The notes: generated by a model from the sequence alone, not told the origin. Counted from the stretch's first letter, positions 36,215-49,662 are shown. The stretch is DNA of 64,000 nt from Diospyros lotus (GCF_014633365.1 NC_068344.1:13407669-13471668); one strand, 5' to 3'. Made by a program: numbers and translations.

Positions 36215-37827
36215 TGTTAATTCTATATAATGGCAAGTATATCCAAAGAGGGGGGTGAATTGGGATTTGGGTAAATTTTTGATAGATTAAAAAAATTATA
36301 TCATGCAGGACACTATGTTTCAAAACATGAGGAAGTATGTTTCAAAATAAACCTTTCTATTAAGTATGTTTCGAAATATAGGTAAGTATGTTTCAAAACC
36401 AAACTTTTTGTCAAGTATGTTTCGAAACCTACTATGATATGTTTCAAAACCTTCCTCTCTGTTTTGCTAATTTTGAAACTCTTTTAGCTTAAAGAAAAAT
36501 GATTCTTTTGAAAGCATGAATAAAGATAATAACAACTAAGAATAAGAAATCAAATGCACACGAGATTTATAGTGGTTCGGCACTTGCCTACTCCATTACC
36601 TTCAAGCTTACCCACTTGAAGGATTTGCAAACACAATCACTTTCACTAGCAATCAATGACACCAAGGGTTTTACCACAGTTCACCTTAAAACCTTACACA
36701 ATAAGTTTTTACGGGCTCAACTTAAACCTTGCAACAAGATAAATAACACTTATCTTTTACAACCCAACAATTTGAATGTATTTAAATACCTTACCAAATA
36801 GTTATTACAAACCTATTGGTGTGGAGTGAGGACAGCTTGAAAGGATGAGAGCTTCGGTTTCAGTTTGCTTCTCCTTTCACACCACAATGCACACCAAAGA
36901 TTAATTGAAAGGATCTTCCTTGGGAGCTTGTTTAAAGAGTTTTGTTTGCTTGTGCTTGTGGGAAATATCTCTTGTAGATTTGTAAACTTGTGTATGCTTG
37001 TGAGAGAGATACTTCTTGTCTTCAAAGAACTTATATATATACCAAAGAGATAGAGTTTTGGCTAATTATAACCATTAGAGACAAGATGATAAAGTAGGTT
37101 TCGAAACAATATATTTTTACATAGAGATTTCGAAACATACATAACATGTTTCGAAACATCCAGCCTTTACAGCTGGTTATCCATTGGAGACAAAATGAGT
37201 GGAAGACAACTTTTTAAAACAAAATGACTTTATTTTATTCTCCACTTACAAAATATTTGAAATTTAAACATCAGGGTATGGAGATTCAGTCAAAAGGTGA
37301 CTTTTAAAATAGCTTTTGATTTAAAGTGCAAAAGCATGACAGTTTTTCAAATATTCTTTTGACGGAGTCAGATGTTTCGAAACATACTATAAAGGTTTTG
37401 AAACATACTTTAGAAACATGTTTCAAAACATGTTAAACATAGATTTTAAATATTCTGTTGTCAGAGATGATAGAGGTTTCGAAACATACTATATAGGCTT
37501 CAAAACATATGCTTAGATTTCAAACAGGTTTCGAAATAATGCATATAAACTTTGCAAACATTGAAACCTTAATAAAAGACATTTTGAAATATGTATAGAA
37601 ACATGGTAGAATGATGTTTTGAAACATGAAAAGTTGGTTTCGAAACATGATGCATGAATTTTGAGATTTTCAAACATTTGAACATTTGGGCCAAAACACT
37701 AAACATGCTTGTTTCGAAATATGAAAAACTTATTTCAAAATATGAGATTTTTATAAAGGGTTTTTCATTCAAAAATTAGTTTTTCATCAAATACATTTTC
37801 TCATATATCAAAAAATAGGATACAACA
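36215..37827 (-). mobile_element. Solo LTR family E, TTCGAA type (copy E3)
   Basis: A 1613-bp LTR on the minus strand, starting TGTTGTATCC at 37827 and ending at 36215 (plus strand TGTTAATTC). Flanks TTGCG (36210-36214) and CTGCG (37828-37832) differ by one transition. Near the left end it has GAGGGGGGTGAATTGGG, the complement of the E2 landmark. TTCGAAA motifs are dispersed at 36310-36460 and 37095-37750. A TATA-like run is at 37032-37041. No internal region. Confidence 0.85.
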
Positions 37828-38261
37828 CTGCGAAGTCGAGGATGTGGCTAGTTGAGGGCTGACGGTGTTTAGCGCGGTAGCCATTATTATCATTGTAGAG
37901 TTGTAATACGTATTTTGGATATAGAAAATACTATGTATGAACAATTGTGATAATCCATGATGTTTTTATGTTATTACTTTTGGCTACGTAATGCTATATT
38001 TCGTTTAGTTTATTAATCTTGTTAGTTAAACGGGCAAGACTATGGTCTCGAGGTCTTGTGAGCATGTAAAGATTGTTCTTGGAATCACTGCAGGTGTCAA
38101 CCTATGTGGGCATGCAAAGATTGTTCTTGAATCATTGTATGTGTCGGGCATGTTAAAGCATGTGAAGATTGTTCTTGAAGCACCGCGAGTGATGAACTTG
38201 GAAAAAAAAGACTCTCGAGAATTCCCTTATAATGACATGTTTGGCGAGGTGGGGTGTTACA

Positions 38262-39848
38262 GCAGCATAGGATTGGGTAAGAAAATCAAGGTCACACATA
38301 GAGGGACAAGTGGCGGGGCACATGGCAACACGATATTGGCCCGGGATTTCTATAAATAGGGAACTTTGGTGTTCACAAAGCATGCTATTAGGGTTTGAGC
38401 CAAAACCATGCCAAATTGAGAAAATGTGAGGTGAGAAATAAGATCTTGAGAGTGAGGGGAAGATTCTGCAAAAAGAAGTAGAGAAATCAGTGGAGAAATG
38501 AGGGAAAACGGGCATCACCAAACTTTTTGGGTCTTTATCAGAGCTTGTGCCAAATAGTTAGAAAAACAATTAGGTAAGTTCGATTTCTTGTTATATTCCT
38601 ATAGAGGGGGAAGAGAGGGACCCGTAGGTTCAAATAGGGGTCGAATCAAAGCCAAAAAGAGGGAGATATGGCCAAAAAACCAAAGACTTGTCGAGTCATC
38701 ACCAGAGAAGAGGTGGCGTGTGCAGTACACTCGCCGGTAGGGACTGCGCATGAGGTCCCTTCTTTCAGTGCGTGATAGCTCCTTTTGGCCTGAAATTTTA
38801 TAGTTTTAACCCCATTTTAATGCTCTACAACCCTATGTAAAAATATTTTGATTTTGCTTTGCGAAAATATGTGTTTTCTACAGAAAACCTAACTCGATGA
38901 GTGTAAACAGTACACCCAAAAGGTAAACAGAGCCAAGGTGAATGGTTCGTGTGCATGTAAACTATTTTTGCATGTTCTTTGCTTCTTCTAGATCACTTGT
39001 TGTTCATTTTATGTGTGGTATGTGCCTTACGTCTTGTGATTTCCTTGTTTGAAGCATGCCCTTTCTACGTTCCATGTTTTCCTTAGTTGAGTATATTGTT
39101 TCTATCACTGCAGAGGATGTGGCTAGTTGATGGGTTATCATGAGTGACTGAGGTCACCTACCCGCGTAATGGGGCTGAGCTCGTGTAATGGGGTTGAGGA
39201 GTGTAGACATGATAACCAGCAGGGATGATTGCAACGTCCTTGTACGGCTACCACAGGGGAGGTTTCATGGTCATTGGGAGATTTCATACTTGATTCTACA
39301 TATTTCATGGAATATTGCGTATTACTTTTGCATGCATGAACTTTTCCTTTCTTGTACCACTCACTTGGATATAACAATCTAACTTGGGCATTTCATACCC
39401 CTGGAACATTCAACATTCCAGGTATGTCAGATGCGATAGGTATCCCAAGTTCCAGTTCGGGTAAAGGCAATGAGGTGGTGCTTGGCTAGCTTTGGAGTTT
39501 TGGATCTTTAGTTTACGAAATCGTTGTTTATACTTGTAACCCAAGCATTGTACTTGTATTCCCGATATTGTATTGTAAATAGAAGCTAAGACACTTAAGG
39601 GCATATGTTGTATGTGGGCAATTATATGGCTATGCCCCAAATTCATGTATTTGTGAGGCTGTTATAGTTTCTAATATGTTGGTGCATGACAAATTTTATT
39701 TAAACTTGTGAAAATCCTAGCTATTTAGCATTTTAGGTTCGATCCTTACTTTCGCTGACAAAGGATTTCCAATAACGCCCGTGTGTTGTAAATAGCCTGA
39801 ATAGCTTGTATTTAGCATCACTATATATTTGGAAAGTGGGGCGTTATA
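38262..39848 (+). mobile_element. LTR family D, 5' part displaced (copy D2)
   Basis: Matches LTR D (49663-51504) from before the TATA box to the end: TATAAATA at 38351-38358, a GC-richer stretch near 38700, CATACCCCTGGAACATTC near 39397, and an end GTGGGGCGTTATA at 39848. The beginning is missing because LTR C3 ends at 38261; C3 probably inserted into this LTR. Confidence 0.75.
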
Positions 39849-40042
39849 ATGAAAATAGAAAGTAGAGCTTTTGGTTGAGAGAGAATAAACCAAGCTAGGA
39901 AGAAAAAACACAAGCAGTTGTTACTCGCACACTTTCTCTCGTTCTTCTCATTTCCTTGTATATCAATATCCCATAAACCCTAGATGCCCCAAAATTGGGT
40001 AAACGACAAGGGGACCAAGAAGGGACAAGAGAGAGGCATGAA
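39849..40042. other. Short unassigned spacer between LTRs
   Basis: About 190 bp with no coding potential between LTR D2 and the B-family solo LTR. It continues at 42825 on the other side of that LTR. The last five bases, ATGAA, are the LTR's target duplication. Confidence 0.5.
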
Positions 40043-42819
40043 TGTAACGCCCCGCTCCCACTTACAGGTGTTACTCGTGAACAATCACCCGAATTGTCCA
40101 CTTGCCCGGCCTTTGGCGAAGGGTGGACCATGTTTCAAGACGAAACGCCCTAGGTGGGAACTAGGCTCGTCCTTCCCTTCGCTGAATCCCAGGATTCACT
40201 AGCAGAATTGGGCTTTAGCCACACCGCATTGGCTATAAAGAAAATCTCATTCAGACGCCCAATCGCTATTTTCTCAATTATATATATTTTTTTTCGTTTC
40301 CCATTCAAGAATTTTCACCAGGCTCCATAAAATCATCATTTAAGTCAATCCACTGATTGATTACCAAATTTGGAGGAAAAACTCAAATTTTTAATTTTCC
40401 AAAATTTTGGCATTTTACCTAAAAATGCCCAAAAAATCCCTTTATTTTGAAAATTCCTCCGGGGCCCAAAATCAATTAAGAAATGCCCCAATTTCACCCA
40501 AAAATTCCAAATTTTAAAAAATATTTGGCCGGCGGGGCCCTCTGGCGCGCCCGGGGCCCCGCTGGGCGTTGGCCACACGGGCTGGCCGCGCGCCTACCCG
40601 CGCGTGCTGTCGCCTGCGCGCGCGGCCTCCCGAGTGCGTGGCCGCCTGCGCGTGCGCAGCCGCCTCTAGCGGCCCTACTACTGCTGGCTGACCCCTTGCT
40701 GCTGCTTCTTCACTTCTTTCCTCTTTTTTTTTTTTTTTTCTTTGGGCTTTTAAACCCATATTTTCCAGAAAAATAAATTAAATAAAAAACTTCACTTTCA
40801 TCCAATTTTTGTCTCTATTTTCCAACAAAAATGTATTTTATTTTACCTCTTAGTTACTTCCCATAACACGCCCAATAATGAGGCTTTACCCAACCTAGGC
40901 TTCAACATGCCTTAAACCAATGCCTCATTTCAAAATAAAATCAAACCTTTACAATAAAAATACACTCATAACTTTGGCTCTACAAAGTCATTATCAATCA
41001 AATAAGTTTACATTTCTTAAATCAACACCACAACCTAGGCTTCAATAAGCCTTAAAGTTACAACAACAAGTATAAGACACCATGAGCTTCAACCACAAGC
41101 TTGCCACTTTCCCTTTTCTTCTTTAACATAAGAACAACCTACAAGGGAAGGATAAAACCTCATGAGCCACAAAGCTCAGTAAGGGTGCATATGCAAAGTA
41201 AATACAAGCATAACAATTCTATGTAATGACAAATGCATGCAAGCATGGTTAGGTTATTCCATCCTCACAACCCAACATGGTTTGAGGCATCAACCTACCA
41301 CTTCTTTCCCACCCCCATGGCCATAGGTCTCATGTACAATTTCAAGCATACAAAGAGATACATAAAAGTTTATGCAACCTACTTATAATGCAATGCAAGG
41401 CCTCCTCCACATGGGGCTATCCCTTACCTCATTCTTGAACCTTTAAATCTTTATTTCAAGAAAGCTTCCAACATCCTTTTCTCCCACCTAAAATGGCATT
41501 TCAACAAGCCACTTATTTTACACTCAAGCATACTAAAATAAAGAGAAGAAATAAGGAACTTACCTTGATTTCTTCTTCTTCTTCCTCACTTTTCCCTCCA
41601 TGGAAGACTTCTCTTTCCTTCCTCTCACTTTCTTTCTCTCTTTGAAATGGCAAAACTTGAGACAAGGGCTTACTTTCCCTTTAAATACTACTCTTGTCTT
41701 GAAATCTCCATTTCAAGACTTCATCTTAGCCTTTGATTTCCAAATGCTTTCTTAAGAGAAAGTCCCAACCATCCATCTCTTTGGATTAAATATATCTCTC
41801 TTGGAAGAAACACAAGAAAGCACAATCCATGTGTTCCTTTCTTGATTAATCTCATCCATTGGATCATTTGGCCTTTTCAAGACTTAATCTCCACCATTTA
41901 AAGAAAGCACACTTTTTAGGAGTTGGCAATCCATGCCAACCACAAGCTTTCATCCACCACCATTGGATCACAATCCCATTAAAAAATTAATCCCAACCAT
42001 TGGATTTATTAATTTCTCAACATTTACTAAATGGAGACAATTTTCACACATCAAGAATGAATGACATAAATCATTTATTTCTCCTTTAAATAAATCTCAT
42101 ATTTTCCAAAGCATTAATGGGAGACCATTTTCCCATTTTTCATTAGATTTATTTAATTCACCATAATTTCAAGCATTAATGGTGATCATTTACTTTTCTT
42201 TTGGATTTTTCTTTTAATCCAACACCATTATGCTTCTCATTAAATGCTTGAAAGACTAATATCCTTTCTTTTTGCATTTCTTTAATTCCTTCTCCAACTC
42301 ATAAATCCACATATATATATGCTCCCACATTTGAATATATATTTTCTCTCAAATTTCCAAGATTATGCCAAGTGTCTCTCTAAGACACAAACTTGGCTTC
42401 CAATCCCTTATCTTAGTCCTCCATGTGGCATTACCACATCAATTCACCATTTTAGGGAAAAATTAATTATTTTCTCAAATAATTCAATATTCTCCATTTT
42501 CCCTATTTTTTATAATTAATTTCCTCTATGGAATTAAATTCCAAAATTCCCAAAATACCCTTTGAGAATCTATTAATCCCATATATCTCCACATAAATAC
42601 CAAATTGAGATTTTATTCACTTACTCACCTAATTCCACATAGGAATTATTTCCAATTTATAAAAATACCCTTTTATTGGATTTCACTATCCAAATTACCA
42701 AAATTCCCTTCTCATGGGCATTCTCAAACTCAAGGATCTAGCACATCCTCAAGAGCATTTTTGGAAGTTTTCTTACTTCCTTTCTCATTCTCTTAACACC
42801 GGTTACACCGGGTGTTACA
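40043..42819 (-). mobile_element. Solo LTR family B (copy B3)
   Basis: A 2777-bp LTR on the minus strand with ends TGTAACACCCGG (42819) and GGGGCGTTACA (40043) and a perfect target duplication ATGAA (40038-40042, 42820-42824). It defines the full length of family B and lets the partial copies at 1-797 and 3237-7129 be recognised. It contains a CpG-rich block at 40530-40700 in otherwise AT-rich DNA. No internal region is present, so it is a solo LTR. Confidence 0.92.
40530..40700. other. CpG-rich block inside LTR B3
   Basis: About 170 bp very rich in G and C with many intact CpG sites. Open frames on both strands here are products of base composition. The corresponding block in B2 was split by the A LTR (3790-3852 and 6463-6520). 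Confidence 0.7.
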
Positions 42820-42824
42820 ATGAA

Positions 42825-43907
42825 GGACGCATGTCATCCTCCCCATCGTCCTCTCATCATCATTTGTTGCCTTGCGTCCAATAATTAGTTGCAAAAAAAG
42901 ACAAAATGATTGTGTAGAACTCGATCCTCCCAGCCAGAAATGGTCAATTGATTTCAAGAAGACAATTGACTGATTTACATCCATTGGCAAGGCCCATTCG
43001 ATAGGTTCTCAGCCTGTCGACCTGCTTGGGCATGAATCGGTCGATCACCTCCACGACTGGTCAACTGGTTTTTCCTGTGTGTCTAAATTTCCATAAATTT
43101 CATCCAGGCCCACTATTAATCATAGCCCTTTCATTATCTTATAATGAAAACTAAGGTCCTTGTTGACTCTTAATGGCATTCTTGTCAACTCTTGACAATT
43201 GCTCCAATTAATTTAAACCTAAACTTGATCTGTTAAGTCTTAACGATGACGTCATTAACCCTTAAAGATGTTTACAGCTTTCATCACTCAGTTAACCACT
43301 ACACTCGAATATACGTGTGACCTTCTAGGTTCACTACTAAGTAGTAATCGGGACACGTCAAACACTTTGATGCCAACCAAACACTTTGATCTATAACTTG
43401 GGCATGAATCGGTCGATCACCTCCATGACTGGTCCACTGGTTTTGCCTATATGTCTAAATTTCTGTAAATTTCATCTAGGCCCACTATTAATTCGTAGCC
43501 CTTTCATTATCTCATAATGAAAACTAAGGTCCCTGTTAACTCTTAACGGCATTCTTGTCAACTCTTGACAATTGCTCTAATTAATTTAAACCTTAAACTC
43601 GATCTGTTAACTCTTAGCGATGACGTCATTAACCCTTAAAGATGATTACAGCTTTCATCGCTCAGTTAACCACTACACTCGAATATGCATGTGACCTTCT
43701 AGGTTCACTACTAAGTAGCAATCGGGACACAACAAACACTTTGATCTATAACAAGGATCTCTTAATCTCCTTGACCTACCCCGAAAGATCCTAAGTGACA
43801 ACTAACATTATGTCAAGGTAATCCTACCACTAATGAAGTCATACTCAAAGAGAACCCATTTGGGCATTCGATTCCCCTGTACTATAATCCCTCCACTGAA
43901 TAACATC
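42825..43907 (-). mobile_element. LTR-like repeat family H (copy H1, first piece)
   Basis: Non-coding repeat with matches at 48184-48520. The ends of related copies at 49337 and 51845 read, on the minus strand, TGTTAGTGTTAGTG, which suggests a copia-type LTR. This piece contains a tandem duplication and is broken at 43907 by LTR E4. Confidence 0.55.
43025..43752. repeat. 372-bp tandem duplication in family H
   Basis: Two adjacent copies beginning CTTGGGCATGAATCGGTCG at 43025 and 43397. The first ends in, and the second closes with, ACTTTGATCTATAA, so the junction is inside that motif. Copies differ at scattered positions and by a short deletion. Confidence 0.9.
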
Positions 43908-45230
43908 TATTAGGTTTGTATAGCAATGGAACTAATACCCAAGAGGGGGTGAATTGGGTTGTTTTAAAAATTAATTGAACTTGAAAATCCTTTTGATGAA
44001 AAATGTGATTTTAGTGTAAGTGAGGATTATTGAAATGCTTGGAACAATAAATGAAAAGAAAAGCACAAGCAAAGAAGATACACAACGATATATAGTGGTT
44101 CGACTTAAACTAAGCCTAATCCATTACCTTAGCTCCTCACTAAGGATTTTTCAACCAATCCACTAAAAACCTCATATCTCTCCGGATAGGCCCTCTAGCA
44201 ACAATCTAGGAATTTATAACCTCTTGCTTAAACAAGCAAGCCCTCTAGCACCAAGCTATGTATTTCAACCCCTTGCTTCAATAAGCAAGTCCTCTAGCAC
44301 AACAAGTTAGGAAAACTAAGAATAATACAAAATGAGAGGTTCTAAGAGTAGACACTCTTAGTTACAAGATCTCTCAATATAAATATAAGACTTGAATAAA
44401 ATAAAACAAATGATAATCAAAGCCTTTAGAGAGAAAAATGAAGAACAAATGAAATAATGAAACACTTGAAGAATAAACACTTGTAAGCTTGTAATGATCT
44501 CTCTTGGTTAATTTGAATCACCCATTTGTCTTGTATTTATAGTGCCTTGAGAGCCCATTCACAAATCTTGCTGTTGCTAGTGGAAAAGCTATTTTGGATG
44601 AGTGCAAAAACGAGCCGTTGGGTGTTTCTGCGACACAAACAGTCGACAGATTAGAATATATATATTAGAATTTTTTGAGGAGACAATTCATAGCATGTAT
44701 ACATTACAACATATTTTACCTTCCATTTGAATTCAATAAAAATATCTAAAAAATCAAAATCCATAACAATAAGAAAGTAGAATTTTGGTTTTAGTACAAA
44801 CTCAGGATTTTTCGATTTTACCACCTCTAAAATACATACTTTCTATTTCTTGAAAAATTCATTAAAAATTATTTTAATACCAATGGATATTAGCTATCAA
44901 AATATTGGGAGATAATTTTTCAAAATGCAAACATTTTCAAAAATATGTTCTAGTTGGTCTTTGCCTAGAACAATTTTAGCTTTTTTTTTTACCAATTATT
45001 TCAAGGCTAATTTTGAAAAACACTTTAGAAGACTCTTTTAAATCTTAATACTTATTTTTGCAAATCTCCATATGTATAGGAATGAAATTAATTTGGTTTT
45101 CATTTGAACAAAATAATACTTGATATTGAAATTGATATATGTTGAAAACCATAAACTTAACTCATGACTTGGGGATCAAAACCAAATGTTATTTTTCATC
45201 ATCAAAACTAATCACAAGTGTAAAACATCA
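43908..45230 (-). mobile_element. Solo LTR family E (copy E4)
   Basis: A 1323-bp LTR on the minus strand, starting TGATGTTTTACACTTGTG at 45230, with a perfect target duplication ACATC (43903-43907, 45231-45235). It carries GAGGGGGTGAATTGGG near its left end, the CCTCTAGCA blocks at 44210-44300, the TATA box at 44534-44541 and a single GTCGAC at 44642. Inserted in family H. Confidence 0.9.
44534..44541 (-). promoter_or_regulatory. Putative TATA box of LTR E4
   Basis: TATAAATA on the minus strand, in the same context as in E1 and E2. Confidence 0.5.
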
Positions 45231-45235
45231 ACATC

Positions 45236-45555
45236 CCAATCGAGTAAGAGTCATGGATAGATTAAACTCACTAACTCGATAGCTATGCTAAAATCTAATG
45301 TGGTGTGATTGAGATAACACATCGAAACTTCTTCCGACATTGGAAACACTTTCCAATCAAGTGTACCTGGGACAGGGGTTTCTACAATTACAACCACCAT
45401 TGGTCGCATAGAATATTCTGATGAGGAAAGCCATTATTAGGTGTACCAATGCAAGGGTTTAAGTGGATTTTCAAAACTTTTTTGAAAAACCAATAAAAGG
45501 GCAGCGAAAACATAAATCAAAACGACCTTGCAAGACTCATTATCAATGTCCATAG
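45236..45555 (-). mobile_element. Family H continued (between E4 and G2)
   Basis: Matches 48512-48690 (segment around GAGTAAGAGTCATGGAT and TTTCCAATCAAGTGTACC). The last five bases, CATAG, are the left target duplication of LTR G2. Confidence 0.6.
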
Positions 45556-47554
45556 TGAAAGTAAAGCAAGATCACTACGGGGCAAGCAGCGTAGTTCAAA
45601 AATTTTGAACCATACCCCGATCCCGGCGATTGGATCAACGTCGAAATCAAATCATTCACAAACAAATAAATAAATCTAACCTTTAGATTATCGAGTCGTT
45701 CGCGGATTCGAGCCGTCCAAGCGTCCGGCCTCTAACTCGTGATACGCGGCACGCGTCCGTTGGCAAGGAGAGCGGAATAGGAGTGCTAGCTCCTTCTCCT
45801 TTGCGCGGCTTATGTATGGACGGTAAAAGAACACCCACGTTTCAAATCGATGCCAAAAGAAACGGGGAAGAGTGAACGGCAATGCGTTTTTCAACTCTTG
45901 AAAAACGACACCAAAAATCACCTCTATCGTGGGCAACCTATAAAAGGATATTTATAATGAAATATCCTAGGGTTTCTAAAACCCTAATGGATTGGGCTAG
46001 CCCATTAATTCTAATTTAATTAGAATCATAAGTGGGCTTATTCTAGTCCAACTAGAAATATAATTAAATGGCCCAATCCTTTTATAGGTTAAATAAAATA
46101 TTATGGACCAAATCTAATTCAAGCCCAAATATATTTTATTTAATATTTGGCCCAAATCTAATTTGGTCCAAATATAATATTTAATATTTGGTCCAAATCT
46201 AATTTAGTTCAAATATAATATTTATTTTAATATTTGGCCCAAATCCAATTTAGTCCAAATATAATATTTAATTTAATATTTGGCCCAAATCTAATTTAGT
46301 CCAAATATTAACTTAAGCCCAAAAATATTTTATTTCCTATTTGCCACTCCAACAAATAGAAAATCATTAAATTAGAAACTCCTTCCTAATTTAATCAAAT
46401 GCCATTTTTAGGAAACTCTTTCCATTATGACGACTCCTCGTCATATCGACGTCATTACGTCTATTGGTTCTTTTCCTGTGAGAACCTACGACGGCACAAC
46501 TTCTTGCCGAAGTGTCCCACTTAACCATACGTCCACTCTCCTGGTTTAAGCCAGGGACCGTGCCTATTGCGTATGACTCATTAGGCTTCCGAATATGTTG
46601 GCAATGTGTAGGTACGAACACATAAGACAAGATTGGCCTCTAGCAAGGCGTCATGCCTACCCAATTATTCAGAAGGATTCATAATCCCTAAATAACCTTT
46701 CACGAGCATGGTTACCGTGTAATACGATCCTCTCGTCAATGCATCTTATGTGATCTCAAGTATGGCGATGTGTTGCTTGATAATGATCACATGAGTTTTC
46801 TTCGGTCTTTCGGATATCTTCACTTAATAGAAAGTGAATCAATAACTCCTTATTGATCTCTTTCACCATGGCCATGGATTTAAAGTGAATATCCACCGAA
46901 GGCGCCTTAGATACATCATCCTCTATCAAGGGATAGACGAGTCCCATCTTGGCTATGCACCCATCTCCATAAGCCTCATGATATACCCAACGATCGCCCA
47001 CGTGCAGCCTTTGTCTAGGCCCATCGAAACGATGTCAAAGCATACCAGTCTTCTTATGAGATGACCGTGACAACCTCAGGTCCAAGGATTAGTTACACCC
47101 ATCTCGTATGAGAATTTCATCAACATATAACCAAAATGGATTCTCATGGCGAGTCATGTCCAGTGACACGTTCTCCAACATTGGTCACCTATGTACTTGT
47201 CTAGGCATCCCCATGCCTACGGGTGTGAGACCCCCATTGCTATCACATAGCAAAAACATAGCACATACAAGTCTTACCGCAATTGTCAATGTCCATTATT
47301 GACATTGCTACGACTTGGGACGTTTAATGATGTCTATAAACTGTGATGCATCATCTCACATCTTTATAGATTATTCACAGTATACATCATATGGACTTCT
47401 ATCTAGTTTCATTCGGTTATTACAATAATAACAAGAAACTAATAGAATGACTTCTTGTGAATTTGAATAACTCTTTATTCAAATAATAACATGATTACAA
47501 TTGTCAGTGTACAACATGTCCAATCTGATTGGGTCTAGAGCACCTACACTAACA
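45556..47554 (-). mobile_element. Solo LTR family G, copia-type (copy G2)
   Basis: A 1999-bp LTR on the minus strand, starting TGTTAGTGTAGGTGC at 47554 and ending CTTTACTTTCA at 45556, with a perfect target duplication CATAG (45551-45555, 47555-47559). It aligns along its whole length with G1. It contains the family's short tandem repeat at 46100-46320. Several short open frames here are mirrored in G1 and G3 and reflect LTR conservation, not genes. Confidence 0.93.
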
Positions 47555-47559
47555 CATAG

Positions 47560-48183
47560 GCATACTGAAACTAAACCATGCTATAAGGGGTTTAGATGTT
47601 ATACCTTTCAACACTTGAAGGCCAATGTAGAGGTTGAACTCCACCCAATGGAAACAACTCTTACTCCAAAATAGCTCCCAAAACTTCTTCAATTAGACCA
47701 AACTAACCCCCAAAACTACGAAGGGCCTATCAAGTCAACACTCTGGTGAGATAGTGAATCCCTTTACTCTCTTTTTTGTGCTAGACATAGAGAGTAAGGG
47801 AGATTAAGGGTAGAAATGGATTTGGGTTACAAATCAAAATGGGTTTCTCAAAGTTGATAGTCTCACTATCAAAAACAATGAGTTTCAATAGCTATGAAAG
47901 AAACAAAAGGGGCAATGGGAGCTAGGGTTTCTCAATTGGGAGAAGAACAACAAGGATGGCCTAGAGAAAATCGCACATCCACACAACCTACCTCGTTCTT
48001 TATCCTTATATATCACATATATACATTCCCAAAATGGAAACCCTAACCGATTTACATAAACAGACAAATCGGCCATAAGAGAGAGAGAAATAAAGAAGAG
48101 ACCAAGGGGAGAAAAGAAGGACATACGCCATCGACTCTTTTGTCCTCCCATCATCCTCCCATGCCACGTGCCCCCAAATTCGT
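47560..48183. other. Unassigned repeat-like sequence
   Basis: About 620 bp between LTR G2 and the next family H copy. It has low coding potential on both strands; TATATATCACATATATA near 48006 could be a promoter. Possibly part of the same family H element. Confidence 0.4.
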
Positions 48184-49337
48184 TACAGATACGAGAACCC
48201 GATCTGTTAACTCTTAATGACGATTTCAGCCTTAATCACTTAGTCAACCATCACACCCGGATATGCATGTGATCTTCTAAGTTCACTACTAAGTAGCAAA
48301 CAGGAAACGTCAACCACCTTGACGTTGACCAAACACTTTTGGTCTATAATGAGAATCTCTCCATGTCCTTAAAGTACCGTGAAAGACCCTGAGTGAAAAC
48401 TAGCATTATGTTAGGGAAATCCTACCAGTAATGAAGTCTTACTTCAAAATAGAACTTATTTGGGCTTTCGATTCCCGTGTATTATAATCCTTCAATCTAT
48501 TATCATCCCGATCGAGTAAGAGTCATGGATTGTTCAAATTCACTAACTCGATAACTATGCCAAAATCAATGTGGTGAGATTGAGATAACACTTTTGAACT
48601 CTTTCCGACAATGGAACACTTTCCAATCAAGTGTACCCTGGCCAGGGATTTTTACAATCAAGACCACCACTGATCGCATAGGATGTTCACCTCACGTCGA
48701 AAGCCGATGGATCCCAATAGCAATCACCTGCTTCAATATGCCACTACACAGGGACCACTCAGTGCATCTCCCACCTAGTAACCGAATGGTTTTTATCAAA
48801 GGTAAATCCCTGGTGCCTACACACAAGATAACTATATTACCTCCAGTCTAAGGACCAATAACACAATCGAAGCCTGTGATGGACCATAAATCCTCTCAGC
48901 CATGTGATTTATCACTTGCGTTACATTCAATAGATGTTCCACTAACACCCACCCACGTATATACTATATCCATCTCATGGATTATAGCATGTGACTCACC
49001 ATCCTTTATCATTAGCATCTCATACTAATCAAAGGTAGTATCCCATGTGCCAGTCCGTAATTGACTAATCATAGTTTTTTCTAAGAAGTCTAAAGAGTGA
49101 GAATTATCATTAAGATATCCTTATTAAAAAGGTCAGTTGTCACATATTTTTAACATTTAAGAATAAGACCTTCAACAGGAAATCTATTCATATATAATGA
49201 TTGGAGAGCTATGAATGAAGATATGACTTTAAAATATGAAAACACATTTTGTTATATATTGAGAATTACATCATTAGTCCCATAATAATAAATGTCAGAT
49301 GCCATCTAAATCTAGCATTAGGGCACTAACACTAACA
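48184..49337 (-). mobile_element. LTR-like repeat family H (copy H2)
   Basis: Matches H1 at its left part. The right part (48684-49337) is repeated in tandem in the next copy. On the minus strand its end reads TGTTAGTGTTAGTGCCC, a typical LTR start. No coding domain found. Confidence 0.6.
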
Positions 49338-49662
49338 TGTTCACCTCACAATGGAGGTTAATGGATCTCATTAGCAATCACTTACCTCCATATGCCACTA
49401 CATAGAGATCACACAGTGCATCTCACACCCAGTAACTAAATGGTTCTTAGCAATGGAACATCCTTGGCACCAACATACGAGATAACTGTGTTGCCTCCAA
49501 TCTAAGAACTAGTAACAGAATCAAAGCCAGTAATAGATCAAAGATCCTCTCAGCCATGTGATATATCACTTACGTCACATTCAGTAGATGTTCTACTAGC
49601 ATCTACCCACATGTCTACTATTACAATATCATGAATTTTGGGATGCAACTCACCATTATTTA

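Larger units (their letters stand above)
27376..38261 (+). mobile_element. LTR family C (copy C3), heavily interrupted
   Basis: Pieces at 27376-29341, 36068-36214 and 37828-38261 together form one family C LTR on the plus strand, starting TCTAACACCCGAG and ending GAGGTGGGGTGTTACA. It is interrupted by a copia remnant (29342-36067) and by solo LTR E3 (36215-37827). The motif around ATTCAACGTTCC near 36185 lies about 500 bp from the reconstructed 3' end, as in LTR D. Its left end is one base from the end of the Tat 5' LTR, so its left target duplication is not visible. Confidence 0.7.

Noticed and set aside
38153..38521. 122-codon minus-strand frame
   Set aside because: Spans the border of two unrelated LTRs (C3 and D2), so it cannot be a real gene.
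40483..40776. 97-codon Ala/Pro-rich frame and its mirror
   Set aside because: Low-complexity translation of the CpG-rich block in a solo LTR.
47885..48154. 89-codon minus-strand frame with hydrophobic stretches
   Set aside because: No family resemblance, no conserved neighbour, and it sits in repeat sequence; probably chance.
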